Shown here piece after piece: positions 1 to 10,178 of a stretch of 64,000 nucleotides of DNA (position 1 is its first letter; every line of letters starts with the position of its first letter). Position numbers and translations under genes: made by a program. Origin of the DNA: Neocallimastix lanati (nom. inval.) (lineage: Eukaryota > Neocallimastigomycota > Neocallimastigomycetes > Neocallimastigales > Neocallimastigaceae); NCBI GenBank assembly GCA_016946835.1, contig JACVTC010000178.1, positions 68,501 to 132,500 on the forward strand, given 5' to 3'. The notes below the pieces were generated by a model. That model was not told where the DNA came from. It made no database searches and worked only from the letters and a program-made list of their open reading frames with translations.

Positions 1-2338
1 AATATCTAGGTCCATTCTAACAAAAGGAGCTTCTGCAGGAGTTCGAAATATTTCAACCAAGTTAGAAAGGGGTTCAGATCTATTAAATTGACATATTTTA
101 CAAATAGATATATATTTTTTTATATCTAAAATCATATTCTTCCAATAATAGTTTTTCTTAATTCTATCATTAGTCTTTTGTAACCCTTCATGGCCGATTC
201 TATGAGCCATTCCGATAATTTTTATCTTTTCTAGATAATCATCTATCACTAGTCTTAGTTTATCTTTATCTCTAATATATGTTTTATCATCTATAGTAAC
301 AATTCTATCTTTTAAAAACTTTTTCATGAATTCCGAAATATATTTTTCATTTTCGACTTCGTTCATAAAGTTTGATTGATCATTTTCATTATTGTTATTA
401 CCAATAATTTCCACATTATTTTCATCAACAATGTTATTATTATTTTCAATATTATTTTCCAAATTATTATTATTTTCTTCAACAATAGCATTTACTACAA
501 TATTTTCTTTTTTTCTAATGCGAGATAATGCGTCAGCAATAATATTCCTTTTTCCTGGTTGGTAGACAACTTTTACTTGTAGTTGACTGAATAAATCACA
601 CCAACGAGCGTGTTTACTAGTATTAGGTTCGCATTTCATAATGATAGGGACTAAAGGTTGATGATCTGTATACAGTATTGTCTGGAACGGATTACCTAAT
701 ATATATTGTTTAAATTTATTTACACAAAAATATGTCGCAGTACCTTCTAACTCTGTTATTGGATAATTAAGCTCTGACTTATGCAGGGAACGACTAATAT
801 AAAATACTGGATGTTCTACTATATCATTATATAGTTGCAATAAAACACCACCAATTCCTTGATAACTAGCATCAGTGCGTATAATAAATGGTTTATCATA
901 ACGTGGATAACACAAAATAGGTGCTTGACAAAGAGCTTCCTTTAATTTTTCTATACTAGTAGTATGCTCATTAGTCCATTCAAAAGCAGAATTTTTCCTT
1001 AGTAATTTGCATAATGGAGAAGTTAATGTAGCATAATTTTCAATAAAATTCCTATAGTAACCCACCAATCCAAGAAAAGAACGTAATTAGAAGAATTATC
1101 CAATTTCTTTATTGCATCAATCTTCTTTTCTAGTGGTAATAATCCTTTGTTTGAAATCGTATATCCTAAAGCCTCCACTTCAAAAACACAAAAATGACAT
1201 TTCTCAATATTCATTTTTAATTTAAATTTTCTGAGAATTTTAAATACATTTGTTAGGTCGATTAAATGTTGTTCAATGGATGGTGAATAAACAATAATAT
1301 CGTCTAGATAAATCTGAACACATTTATTAATTAAGTCAAAGAAAATCCTATTCATTTCGTGTTGGAACGTTGCCGGTGCATTAGTCATTCCAAAAGGCAT
1401 TATCTTAAAGTAATAATTTCCAAATTTAGTTGTAAAAGAAGTTACTTCTTGGTCGCTTTCATACATAGGTATCTGGTGATACCCATTAAAAAGATCAATA
1501 GTAGAAAATATTACTGCATCTTTTAATGCATCAAAAATTTCTTGAATTATAGGGATGGCATAAGCATCTTTTTTTTGTTATTTTATTTAATAACCTATAA
1601 TCTATGCACAGTCTCCATCTACGATTTTTCTTTGGTACTAGAACAATAGGTGAAGACCAAGGTGGATGAGAAGGTGAAATTAATCCTTTGTCTATTAATT
1701 TTTTTAATTCTTCTTTTAGTGCTAAAAGTTGTACCTGGGAGATCTTATATGCCTTTTGTTTTATTGGCTTGCTACCTTCTAGTAATTCAATATGGTGAGG
1801 TAGCAATTTGTTGTTAATTTTATAATTATTATTGTTTCTATTATTTAAATAATTATTATTTATATTATATGGGTTATTAATTCCATTATTATTAAAATTA
1901 TTTAGCTTATTATGATTATTTCTATGAATGGGATTGGGAGGTATATTCGTGGGAGTATTCCTGGAGTTTCTAGAGTTTCTACCACTAGTTCTATTCCAAG
2001 AACTGTTATAATTATAACCATTATTATTAGAGAATGAATTATAATGATAATTATTTCTGTTATAATTATTAGAATACATTCTTTCCTATTTACTACTATT
2101 ATTATTATAAAAATTAGATTCTTGTAGAATACTTTCATATTTTTCAGCTTGACTACATGTATCCTCTAATGATTTGTATTCTTCCATTGCTATTTTCTCA
2201 TATATTTGTTGTCTTGGTCTAAGAGCATTCTCATAGTCAATGACAGAAATTGAAGCTCTGTCTTCATTTTCTAATAAATCATATAAATTCAAATATCTTG
2301 TGTTAAAATCGTAGACAGTTTCTCTTGGCTCTATAGTT
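1..2338 (-). pseudogene. Decayed Ty3/gypsy gag-pol remnant, cut by the window edge
   Basis: Reading down the minus strand there is a capsid-like gag piece (2338-2086), an in-frame TAG at 2086-2088, an Asn-rich stretch, and then the start of reverse transcriptase (LLPHHIELL to RLCIDYRLLNK). After a frame break near the T-run at 1570 come RT motif A (STIDLF), motif MPFG and the YLDD catalytic box (1466-1023). After a further break near 1085 come RNase H (TDHQPLV, ADALSR) and the zinc-binding start of integrase, running off the window. No protease motif lies between gag and RT, so that region was deleted. Gag resembles the gag of elements 2 and 3. With several stops and frame breaks the copy is dead. 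Confidence 0.9.
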
Positions 2339-2339
2339 T

Positions 2340-2676
2340 CTATCCTGGGATATTATGAGACCACACGTGATGTTCGTAAGGCTTTCCCTCAAATGATTAT
2401 TTCACCCAACCCTGATGACCTTGATGATTGTAAAATTTCCAATAGCCAATGATTACACCCACTAGGGAGGAGTTAATGATTCCGTTCTGATGCTCGTGGT
2501 CAATAGAGATATATGTAGGAACGTTAGGAATGCATTTCCGGGCAGTGTGTAACGACGATTGAGAGCGGCGAATCTGTTACAGTATGCCAATAACTTATCA
2601 TCTTACAGTTAATTAATAACTGTATGGCCATATGGGAGATGGGTACCCATATGTGCAAGTCTTTTTTTTTTTTTTT
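2340..2676. other. GC-richer island ending in two hairpins and a T-run
   Basis: This 340-bp block is visibly richer in G and C than its surroundings and interrupts the gag sequence of the left remnant. The plus strand has a short open frame (2350-2451) ending at TGA that I cannot assign. Near its end are two perfect hairpins: 2604-2624 (8-bp stem, 5-nt loop) and 2629-2653 (8-bp stem CATATGGG/CCCATATG, 9-nt loop), followed eight bases later by about 15 T. It may be the 3' end of a non-LTR retroelement or a Pol III-type unit. Neither is proven. Confidence 0.5.
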
Positions 2677-2896
2677 ATTAATTTATTTTTTTTTATTTAT
2701 TTATTATATATTTATTTATTTAATTTATAATAATAATAAGTGAATATTAATAATATCTTATTGAAGTTCAATGAAATCATATAATATTTTTATTAATATT
2801 TCAATAAATAAGAAATATACAATATTTTCACTTATTGTAATAAAAAATTTTTATTAATTAAAATTTTTTTAAGCAACAAATATATTTAAATATTAT
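2677..2896. repeat. Fragment of a fourth array unit (unit 0)
   Basis: AT-rich sequence that closely matches 15530-15745 in unit 1 and 52970-53160 in unit 2, including a shared core from AGTGAATATTAA to the ATATACAATATTTTCA stretch. In units 1 and 2 this lies between the ankyrin gene and its upstream ankyrin pseudogene. Here it ends exactly where the LTR at 2897 begins, so it is the flank into which element 1 inserted. Confidence 0.7.
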
Positions 2897-2928
2897 TGTA
2901 ACAAATACTAAAATTTGTAAAAGGAAAT

Positions 2929-2990
2929 CTTGGTATAGCTGTTAGAGCTATAGCCATGAATCGAACTACTCGAGTGCGATTCACACTTAA
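2929..2990 (+). promoter_or_regulatory. tRNA-like module (A-box/B-box relic) inside the LTR
   Basis: The segment reads like the D-arm and T-arm of a tRNA: TGGTATAGCTGTTAGAGC resembles an A-box region, and GTGCGATTC at 2974-2982 is a B-box with one change. The 3' LTR copy keeps GTTCGATTC at 7770-7778, a perfect match to the GWTCRANNC B-box core. The ends do not pair as an acceptor stem, so this is not a tRNA gene. Confidence 0.55.
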
Positions 2991-3190
2991 ACCTACTTTT
3001 TGAATATTTTATTTTCATTGTTCTAGTTAATTCTTTCTGTATTTTCTTTAAGAATTTCATAGAAATTCTTAATAATTAAATTGAATTTTTTATTTTATTT
3101 TATTCTTTCTTCCATTAGTTTCTAAATTAACCGAGAAAATCAGTTTTAAACGATTTTCTAAGATTTTAATATTTTTTAAAATCATACAAA

Positions 3191-3216
3191 CTGTTTTTCC
3201 GTAAAAAGTATAAATA
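3191..3216 (+). promoter_or_regulatory. Putative LTR core promoter with TATA box
   Basis: TATAAATA at 3209-3216, preceded by CTGTTTTTCCG and an A-rich spacer. The same order and wording occur in the LTR at 36734-37366 (TATA at 37117-37124) and in the reverse LTR at 37385-37947, so the block is conserved across three LTRs. It probably fixes the Pol II start of the retrotransposon RNA. Confidence 0.6.
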
Positions 3217-3443
3217 TGAGTAAATTTTCACAAAAGAAATATTTTTAATTCGTGCTTTTATTAATTAATCAATTAATAATAAGTAATTTGATATATTACA
3301 AAATTAGTTAATTAATTAATAAATAATTACTTTAATAAATTTTATTTTAATAAATTAATAAAACAAATTTTTTTAAAAAAACATTTTAACTTATTATTAA
3401 TTTTCCAGTGTTGCCTATTGCTATAAGTGACCAGCTCGTTACA

Positions 3444-4551
3444 ATAAAAGCACCCACGAATAATAAGCAATACCTGACATTGGAAAAAAAAAAAAAAAAA
3501 ATCTTTTGAAAATCTACTTTTGGAACCCCTGTTAAGGAACCCCATCTACTTTAGGAACCCCTGTTAAGGAATCCCATCAACTTTAAGATTTGCGCTCTTT
3601 CCCTTAGAACTCTGTTAAAGCTTGTATATGAATTTTAATATTTTCCTAAGTATCCTTAAATCATTTTATCTATTAGTTGTATTCATCATCAGCATTGCTA
3701 GAATTATCATCCTTGAAATTCATATTATTAATCTTGAAATTAAATTCTCACTTCTCTTTTTTATAAAAGAAATTATCAAAATAATATTTAATTAATACAA
3801 ACAAGGGAGGTCTCATATAATACTTCCTTACCACACATTTTAAATCTTTTATTTTATAAATTTCTAAGTATGTTACCGACCCTCGCTGGTAGGCAGAGGC
3901 GTAAGACCTACATTGCAGCTCTTCGGTTGATAAACTGAATGAACAGCGGTGCGGAAAAGAAATAAATAAAAGATTTAGTATTAAAAAAGTTTTGAAAATT
4001 TAATTTTAATTGCTATATACTTCTTTAAAAAAGAATTAAATAAATAATAAATCAATTTAAAAAGTAATTGTAAAAAAGTAAACAAATTTAAGAAGTTAAT
4101 ATTTGAGTATAGACAGTGTCGGCTTGCCATATATTAATTTCATAAACTCTTATTTACTATTTTGCAAAAATTTTGTAGATAGTAAACCCGAGTATCTCAA
4201 AGGACCCAACCTTTGAAAAATAGGTAATTACGACCTAGAACTATAAAACCTTCAACGCTTGAGGGTAACTACACACTTCAACAGGTGATAGTTTGTTCAC
4301 TTGCGCATAAAATAAGAGGTGGGTCAGGTTCGATCCCTGATAAAACCCTTGTCTTTCTTGCGAAGTGACGTTAAAATTATATAGTTTTTATCTTTATTTT
4401 AGGCTTTTATAAATTTGTTCGCCTACTTGTTATAAGTAACAGAATTTGTTTTTTTTTGTGTTGTGATTATATTCTATTTACTTAATTTTATTCTTGTAAA
4501 AAAAAAATTGATTTATTATTATCACTTTCTAATATTAAAAAAAAAAAAAAA

Positions 4552-4582
<31 letters not shown>

Positions 4583-4586
4583 AAAG
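3444..4586 (+). other. Untranslated leader of element 1
   Basis: No reading frame of note. Contents: an A-run (3484-3501), a 32-bp tandem duplication (3512-3543 and 3544-3575, then a partial third copy), a moderately GC-rich block at 3870-3965, and another at 4190-4360. The second block contains a perfect tRNA-type T-arm at 4324-4340 (TCAGG stem, TTCGATC loop, CCTGA stem), but no matching acceptor stem. A convincing primer-binding site next to the LTR was not found. Confidence 0.6.
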
Positions 4587-5579
4587 ATGGAACAAGACAA
4601 TTTTATTAATAATAATTCTGCTTTTAAAACTGGCTTTTCTGGAGACCGTCGTTTCTTTAAAGGATTTTTAGCCAAGATTGAATTAGTTTTTATGCTATAT
4701 CCTGACAGATTTGCTGATGATGAAACAAAAGTTGTATACTTGATAACCCAACTCTATGATTCAGCTATGAATTGGGCTGTATCTCTGATAGAAAACAGAG
4801 ATCCATGCTTGAATAACTATGAAGCATTTGTTGGAAGACTTAAAGCTATGTTTAGAAACAATGATGCCACCTTCGTAGCAAATCAAAAGTTACGAACAAT
4901 TAAGCAAAAAAGACTTGGAGACATTAGAAACTATATTCTTGAATTCAACAAGTATGCTGATGAGTCTTCATAGAATGAAGAAGCTAAAATGGACTCATTT
5001 ATTGCCGGATTAAATGATCAAATAGCTACTAAGATACTTGAAATGTTCCCTGGATCCCAATCCCTTTATGCTCTACAAACAATTGCTGCTAGACTTGATT
5101 CCCGACTTTCAACCAGAAGACAATTCTTCAATCCTCAAAATCATTCAAATAATAACAATAATAATAGAAGACATCCACCCAAAGGAAAACCAAAATTCAA
5201 TATTCATAGTTCATTATCAAAAGAAGAAAATGATAGAAGAAGAAAAGAAAATCTTTATATGTACTGTGGTTCTTCTGAACATTCACTTAATAACTGTCCC
5301 TTAAGAAATAAATTCAAAAGCTCTTCAAGTAATGTGCACATCAGCAATCCAGAACCTACTACTATTCCCAGACCAAGAATTTCTGATTTCCCGAACGTAC
5401 AACTTCCAATTTATGAATTTACTATTAAAGTTAATAATTCTAAAACAAAAACCAAAATTCTCCTTGATTCAGGATCTCAACTCAACTTAATCGATGTTTA
5501 TTTTGTTAAAGAATATAATATCCCTTACTCTACTTAATCTGATTTTCCTAGAGTTACTGGAATTGGAGGTAAAAAAAAA
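4587..5579 (+). pseudogene. Element 1 gag-protease with two nonsense mutations
   Basis: ATG at 4587 opens a Ty3-type capsid domain. An in-frame TAG at 4971-4973 stands where a Trp codon is likely, and the frame then continues to a TAA at 5535-5537 where a Gln codon is likely. The zinc knuckle near 5256-5297 reads YMYCGSSEHSLNNCP, so the first Cys ligand is replaced by Tyr. The aspartic protease active site is DSG at 5466-5474 (ILLDSGSQ). The frame ends at a run of A near 5571-5580, after which coding resumes in another frame. Both stops and the Cys-to-Tyr change fit C-to-T or G-to-A mutation. Confidence 0.85.
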
Positions 5580-5581
5580 AC

Positions 5582-7384
5582 TTAGGAAAAACCTTACATA
5601 TTTCCATTCAATATGAAAACCATATTTGTAAAACACAATTTTATGTAGTTGACCTTTCATCTTATTGTGCTATTCTTGGAACAGAATGGCTTTTTACTCA
5701 TAACCCTACTATAGACTTTACTTCAAATAAACTTTTTTTTAAATCAAATCATTGCATTGCTAACTGTCTTGTTATTCCATCATCTTTTACTGCTTCTATT
5801 TGTACTGAAGAATATAACTCAAATAAGAATGAAGAACATAATGAAACAAATGATAATATTCAAAAAACATTACCTGCAAAACTTCTTCCATTCAAAGATG
5901 TATTTGACGAAAAATCTGCTAATGAATTACCAGAAAACTTCTGTGCTATTACTTCTTTTGTTTCTTCCCTCAATGATCAAATTTTAAATGAATGCAAAAA
6001 TGATGAATTTTATTCTGACATTTGTAATGAATTAAATTCAAATGATTCCAACAATCCCAGATTAAAAAAATTTTCTATTAGTAATAGTTTTCTTCTGTTT
6101 AAAAATAAAATCTATGTTCCTCCAAAATGTCGTTCTACCGTTCTTAACATCTGCCATGATTCTCCCTCAGCTGGTCATTATGGAATTAAGAAGACTTCTT
6201 CTCTAATATATCGTGACTTTTGGTGGCCTTCTCTTTACTCTGATGTTAAAAATTACATTCGTTCTTGTGATACTTGTTCGCGTTCAAAAGATTTTAAACT
6301 TAAACCCTATGGTTTTCTCCAACCTCTCGAATTTCCTTCAAAACCTTGGTCTTCTCTTTCTATGGACTTTATTACAGACCTTCCATTATCTAATGGCTTT
6401 ACTTGCATTTTTGTAGTAATTGACCGCTTTACTAAAATGGGTCATATTATTCCTTTCCCAAAAGTTCCTTCGGCTATTGATACTGCTATCTCTTTTATGA
6501 ACAATATTTTTCGCCTTCATGGACTTCCTTCTGAAATTATTTCTGATAGAGGCACCCAATTCACCTCTAAATTTTGGTCTGCTATTTGTAAGTCTTTTCG
6601 AATAAACATGAAACTTGCTTCTCCTTTTCACCATCAAACCAACGGTTTAATGGAGAGGGTAAACTCCGTTATCGAACAATATCTAAGATGCTATGCTAAT
6701 TTTCGTGGCTCTGACTGCTCAAAATATTTATTCCTTGTAGAATTTAGTTATAATAATGAAGTACAAGAATCAATTAAACATTCCCCATTTTTTGCAAATT
6801 ATGGCTACAATCCAAGACATTCACATGCAATTCCTAGTAGTTCAAATGTACCACGAGCTGATGAAATAATAAAAGATTTTTCAGAATTAGCCAAAGAACT
6901 AAAAGAAAACTTAAAGGAATCAAGTAAGAAACGAGAACAATTTGCAAATAAACATCGATCTGATGCACCAAATTTTAAACTTGGTGATAAAGTATGGTTG
7001 AACAGCTCACTTGTAATACATAAAGATAATAAAAAATTAAGAACTAGAAAACTTGGACCTTTTAAAATTATCAAGAAAATCTCACCCGTATCGTACCAAT
7101 TAGAATTACCAAACAACTTAAAAATACACTCTGTGATTCATGTATCCGAACTTGAACCCTATTATGAAGATAACTTTGGTAGAAAACAAGAACCACCACC
7201 ACCAATAAGTATAAATGAAGAAGAAGAATTTGAAGTAGAGGAAATTCTTGAAGTAAGAAAACATTATGGAAAAACACAATATTTTATAAAATGGAAAGGC
7301 TATCCATTATCTGATGCATCATGGGAACCCGAAAGCAATCTTAACTGTCCAGAACTTATTAAAAAATTCAATGAAAATAAATAA
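5582..7384 (+). pseudogene. Element 1 integrase with chromodomain; RT and RNase H deleted
   Basis: One open frame of about 600 codons with no start codon at its left end. Parts in order: the tail of the protease (GTEWLF), an RT leader (LLPFKDVFDEKSANELPEN), and an abrupt passage near 5935 into the linker that normally follows RNase H. Then comes the HHCC zinc-binding domain (HYGIKK to CDTCSRSK), the integrase core with Asp in MDFITDL (from 6362), Asp in SDRGTQF and Glu in GLMERVN, and a chromodomain at about 7220-7380 (VEEILEVRKHYGK, FIKWKGYP, WEPESNL). The catalytic DDE residues are present. No motif of a polymerase or RNase H is left. The integrase half may be intact, but the upstream stops prevent normal expression. 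Confidence 0.88.
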
Positions 7385-7692
7385 TTATACATTATATTTT
7401 TTTTAACTGTTATCAATATTATTAGTATCATTTATAGTTTATTATTTTTATTTTATACAAAAAAAAAAAAAAAAAAAAAAATGTATCTTAGATAGTTCCT
7501 TTTTACATACTATATTTTTAAATCTAAATATTTCATGTATTTTATTATTAACATGTATTTGAAAATTTACTCATGTATAATTCTTTGATTAAAAATTTAT
7601 TTGATATATTATTAATATAGATTAGTTTTTATTATTTTAAAAATAATTTAAATTTAAGATTCGTCTGGTATCCGAATCCTTGAGGAGGACCA
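7385..7692 (+). other. 3' untranslated part of element 1 with hairpin and polypurine tract
   Basis: AT-rich with an A-run at about 7459-7481. Near the end is an inverted repeat GATTCG/CGAATC (7658-7663 and 7673-7678), then GAGGAGGA at 7682-7689, which fits a polypurine tract priming plus-strand DNA. The 3' LTR starts four bases later, at 7693. The order hairpin, purine tract, LTR is also seen in elements 2 and 3. Confidence 0.6.
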
Positions 7693-7856
7693 TGTAACGA
7701 ATACTAAAATTTGTAAAAGGAAATCTTGGTATAGCTGTTAGAGCTATAGCCATGAATCGAAGTACTCGAGTTCGATTCACACTTAAACCTACTTTTTGAA
7801 TATTTTATTTTCATTGTTCTAGTTAATTCTTTCTGTATTTTCTTTAAGAATTTCAA
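7693..7856 (+). repeat. Truncated 3' LTR of element 1
   Basis: Starts TGTAACGA and follows the 5' LTR to about 7856, with three differences, then breaks into copia-derived sequence shared with units 2 and 3. It keeps the tRNA-like module, including the perfect B-box GTTCGATTC at 7770-7778, but has lost the TATA box and the LTR end. Confidence 0.85.
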
Positions 7857-9405
7857 AAGGTTCTTCTAAATTTCTTGAGGTCTTATTAACAGTAAAAACT
7901 ATATCTGGACGGCTACATCTTTATAAATAAGTAGGCATATCAATAGCAATTTTATAAATGGTTTTATTGAATGATTTATTATTTTCAGATTTAATATTGT
8001 CACCAATTCATGGAGTGTATACATTTCTTGTATATTCTAATCTAAATCTTTCTAATATTATTATCTATGAAAACTAATTTGTGAAATAGTGTATTATTTA
8101 TTATTGATTAATACATTAATACTAAGAATAAAATTTATGAGTTTAGATTTCGATACTTTAAAATTATTTTTAATAATTTTTATAACATTTTCAATTTCTT
8201 CATCTATACCAGTTACTATAATATCATTTTCATATAGAACTATAATACTAATTAATTTATTATTTTTAAATTTTACAATAAATACATTCTTTAGAAATTA
8301 ATTGAAAATAACCATTGTTTTTAAGAAATTGTGAGAATTTTTTATTCTATTGTCTTCCAGATTGCTTTGTTTAGTCTCCAATATCCACTTCCAAAAGTTT
8401 GTATCTCCAGAAGGAATTGTTGTGTATATTTTCTTTGTCCAAGTCCGCGTTGAGATACGCAGCTTTTATATCAAATTGATAAATGTTCCAAAAAAATTTA
8501 GAAGATAAAGTAAAAATAAGCTTTAAACAATTAATATTTAAAGTAGGAATAAAAAAGTTAGTTCATAATTAATACCTTTTTTATGTTTAAAACCAACGAG
8601 CTACTAAACGAGCTTTACGTTCAATAATACAATTATTGCTATCGCTTTTATTTGAAAATATCCATTTAGTAGAAATCAATGTTTTATCATGGAGGACGAA
8701 ATGAACTAAGTTCATAATATTGTTGTTGTATAAATTATATAATTCTTTATTTATAGCATCTATCCATTCTTTTCTATCAGGACTTTTAATTGCTTGAGTA
8801 AAATAAAATGGAATATCTGAAGAAATAGAGGTTATACACTTTTTGTTATCTATGTTTCTATATTTAGGAGGGCTAAAATAATTTTTAGAGTAAACATTAT
8901 TATAAAAATATTCTATATTTCTTTCATTTAAATTAATATTAGAATTATTATTAATATTTTCGACATGAGCAATTTCTTTTATTTTTGCATTTACAATTAT
9001 TCTTAAATAATATTTCAACTATGGAAAATTTTAAGTTATAATTATTATTTTTAAATTGAGAAAGGTAAAAATGGATTATTAAGAGAAAAATTTTTTATTA
9101 TTTTTTATTATTTTTATTATTATCGCATGATTTATTAAAATTAAAGTTGAATTCGAAAAAAGGTAGGATAAAGATCAGAGTTGCTTCCTTTGTTAACTAT
9201 GGAAATATTAGCTGGTTCATCTTCTTTCGCAGTAGATTTCCCTGACATGATGGATTTTAAAAAAATCTTCAAAATCCATAAACATATAGCTGTTAACTTT
9301 TTTCACTAAAACCTAAATTTATACCTTTATTAGAATTTGGTTTGAACTTTTGCTTATTTTTGTTTGAAGTTTTTGTAAAAAGTGACACAACCAAAAACTT
9401 TTATA
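7857..9405 (-). pseudogene. Ty1/copia pol remnant, unit 1
   Basis: On the minus strand, top to bottom: the integrase C-terminal motif KVFGC (near 9400) and SNKGINLGFSE, then the start of copia RT at 9018-8587 (KEWIDAINKEL, STKWIFSNK, IIERKARLVARWF). After frame breaks the RT catalytic box appears as YENDIIVTG near 8210, where copia elements have YVDD. Stops and frame breaks are numerous. The RNase H part kept in units 2 and 3 is lost here, because the remnant is cut at 7857 by the LTR of element 1. Confidence 0.85.
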
Positions 9406-9428
9406 TTATTTAATAAAGAAAATCAAGA

Positions 9429-9474
<46 letters not shown>

Positions 9475-10178
9475 GATACTGAAGAAGTATAATCACTTAA
9501 TGAAGAATCCATCTAATTATTATAATAAAGAAGTAAATTCAAATGATTATTGCCAATATTGTTAAATAAAATGGACATAATACTTTTGATAACTGTTTCT
9601 TCAATTTATTAAATTTATTAAATAATAATTACATGAAGAGATAAAAAATATAATTATAAATCAAGAAATTAGAATAAAAAATAAAAAGATTTTTTTATGT
9701 TAGAAAATAAATAAATTTTAACTTTCTTTTTTTTTTTCTATTTTCATTTAATGAATATTTAAGAACTTCTTAAAAGTAATTATTTAAAAAGTATTTAAAT
9801 GATACTAAAGCTATATATTTGTATTATTTACTTTATATTTTTAAAAATATTATAATTTTAAAATATAAAAATTATAAAAAATTAATATAATATTTATTCG
9901 TTTATTTGTTTATATTTTTATTATTATTATTTGATAGTAATTAAAAACAATTAATAATTAATTATATATATAAATCATATTATTATTATTATTATTATTA
10001 GTTGATATTATTTGATAGTAATTAAAAGCAATTAATAATAAGTCTATATTTATATAAATCATAATAATATATTATTATAGATCAAAAAAAAAAAAAAAAA
10101 AAAAAAAAAATAAAATTCATTTAATTTTATTGAATTTAAAAAAATTCTTATGTATTTCATTTTCTTAATTATTTCCAC
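9406..10178. other. AT-rich spacer with homopolymers and a gag zinc-knuckle relic
   Basis: A long A-run at about 9435-9472 and another at about 10085-10110. On the plus strand near 9556-9606 there is a relic of a CCHC knuckle (YCQYC, then NGHNTFDNCF in a shifted frame). The same relic is present in units 2 and 3. Otherwise nothing is recognisable. Confidence 0.5.

Larger units (their letters stand above)
2897..3443 (+). repeat. 5' LTR of element 1 (LTR family A)
   Basis: Starts TGTAACAA and ends TCGTTACA, near-perfect 8-bp terminal inverted repeats (the 3' LTR copy keeps TGTAACGA). The same layout is seen in reverse at 37385-37947 and, diverged, at 36734-37366: a tRNA-like module 30-90 bp in, a TATA box in the middle, an AT-rich R/U5 part, and a CGTTACA end. 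The exact 3' edge is slightly uncertain, because a related copy carries a second CGTTACA 20 bp further on. Confidence 0.8.
2897..7856 (+). mobile_element. Element 1: chromodomain Ty3/gypsy retrotransposon lacking RT-RNase H
   Basis: A 5' LTR (2897-3443) and a truncated 3' LTR (7693-7856) agree at all but three of about 163 shared positions, so they belong to one insertion. Between them lie gag-protease with two in-frame stops, and an integrase with a C-terminal chromodomain. The frame runs from an RT-leader sequence straight into the post-RNase H linker near 5935, so the RT and RNase H coding region is missing. The 3' LTR is broken at about 7856, where the copia remnant of unit 1 begins. As a class this is a chromovirus-type Ty3 element. 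This copy could only have moved with enzymes supplied in trans. Confidence 0.85.

Noticed and set aside
2929-2990. Functional tRNA gene
   Set aside because: A- and B-box-like parts are present but no acceptor stem or sound anticodon arm can be formed, and the segment belongs to an LTR.
8089-8301. Plus-strand frame conserved at 45546 and 55200
   Set aside because: It is antisense to the copia RT remnant; conservation follows from the unit duplication.
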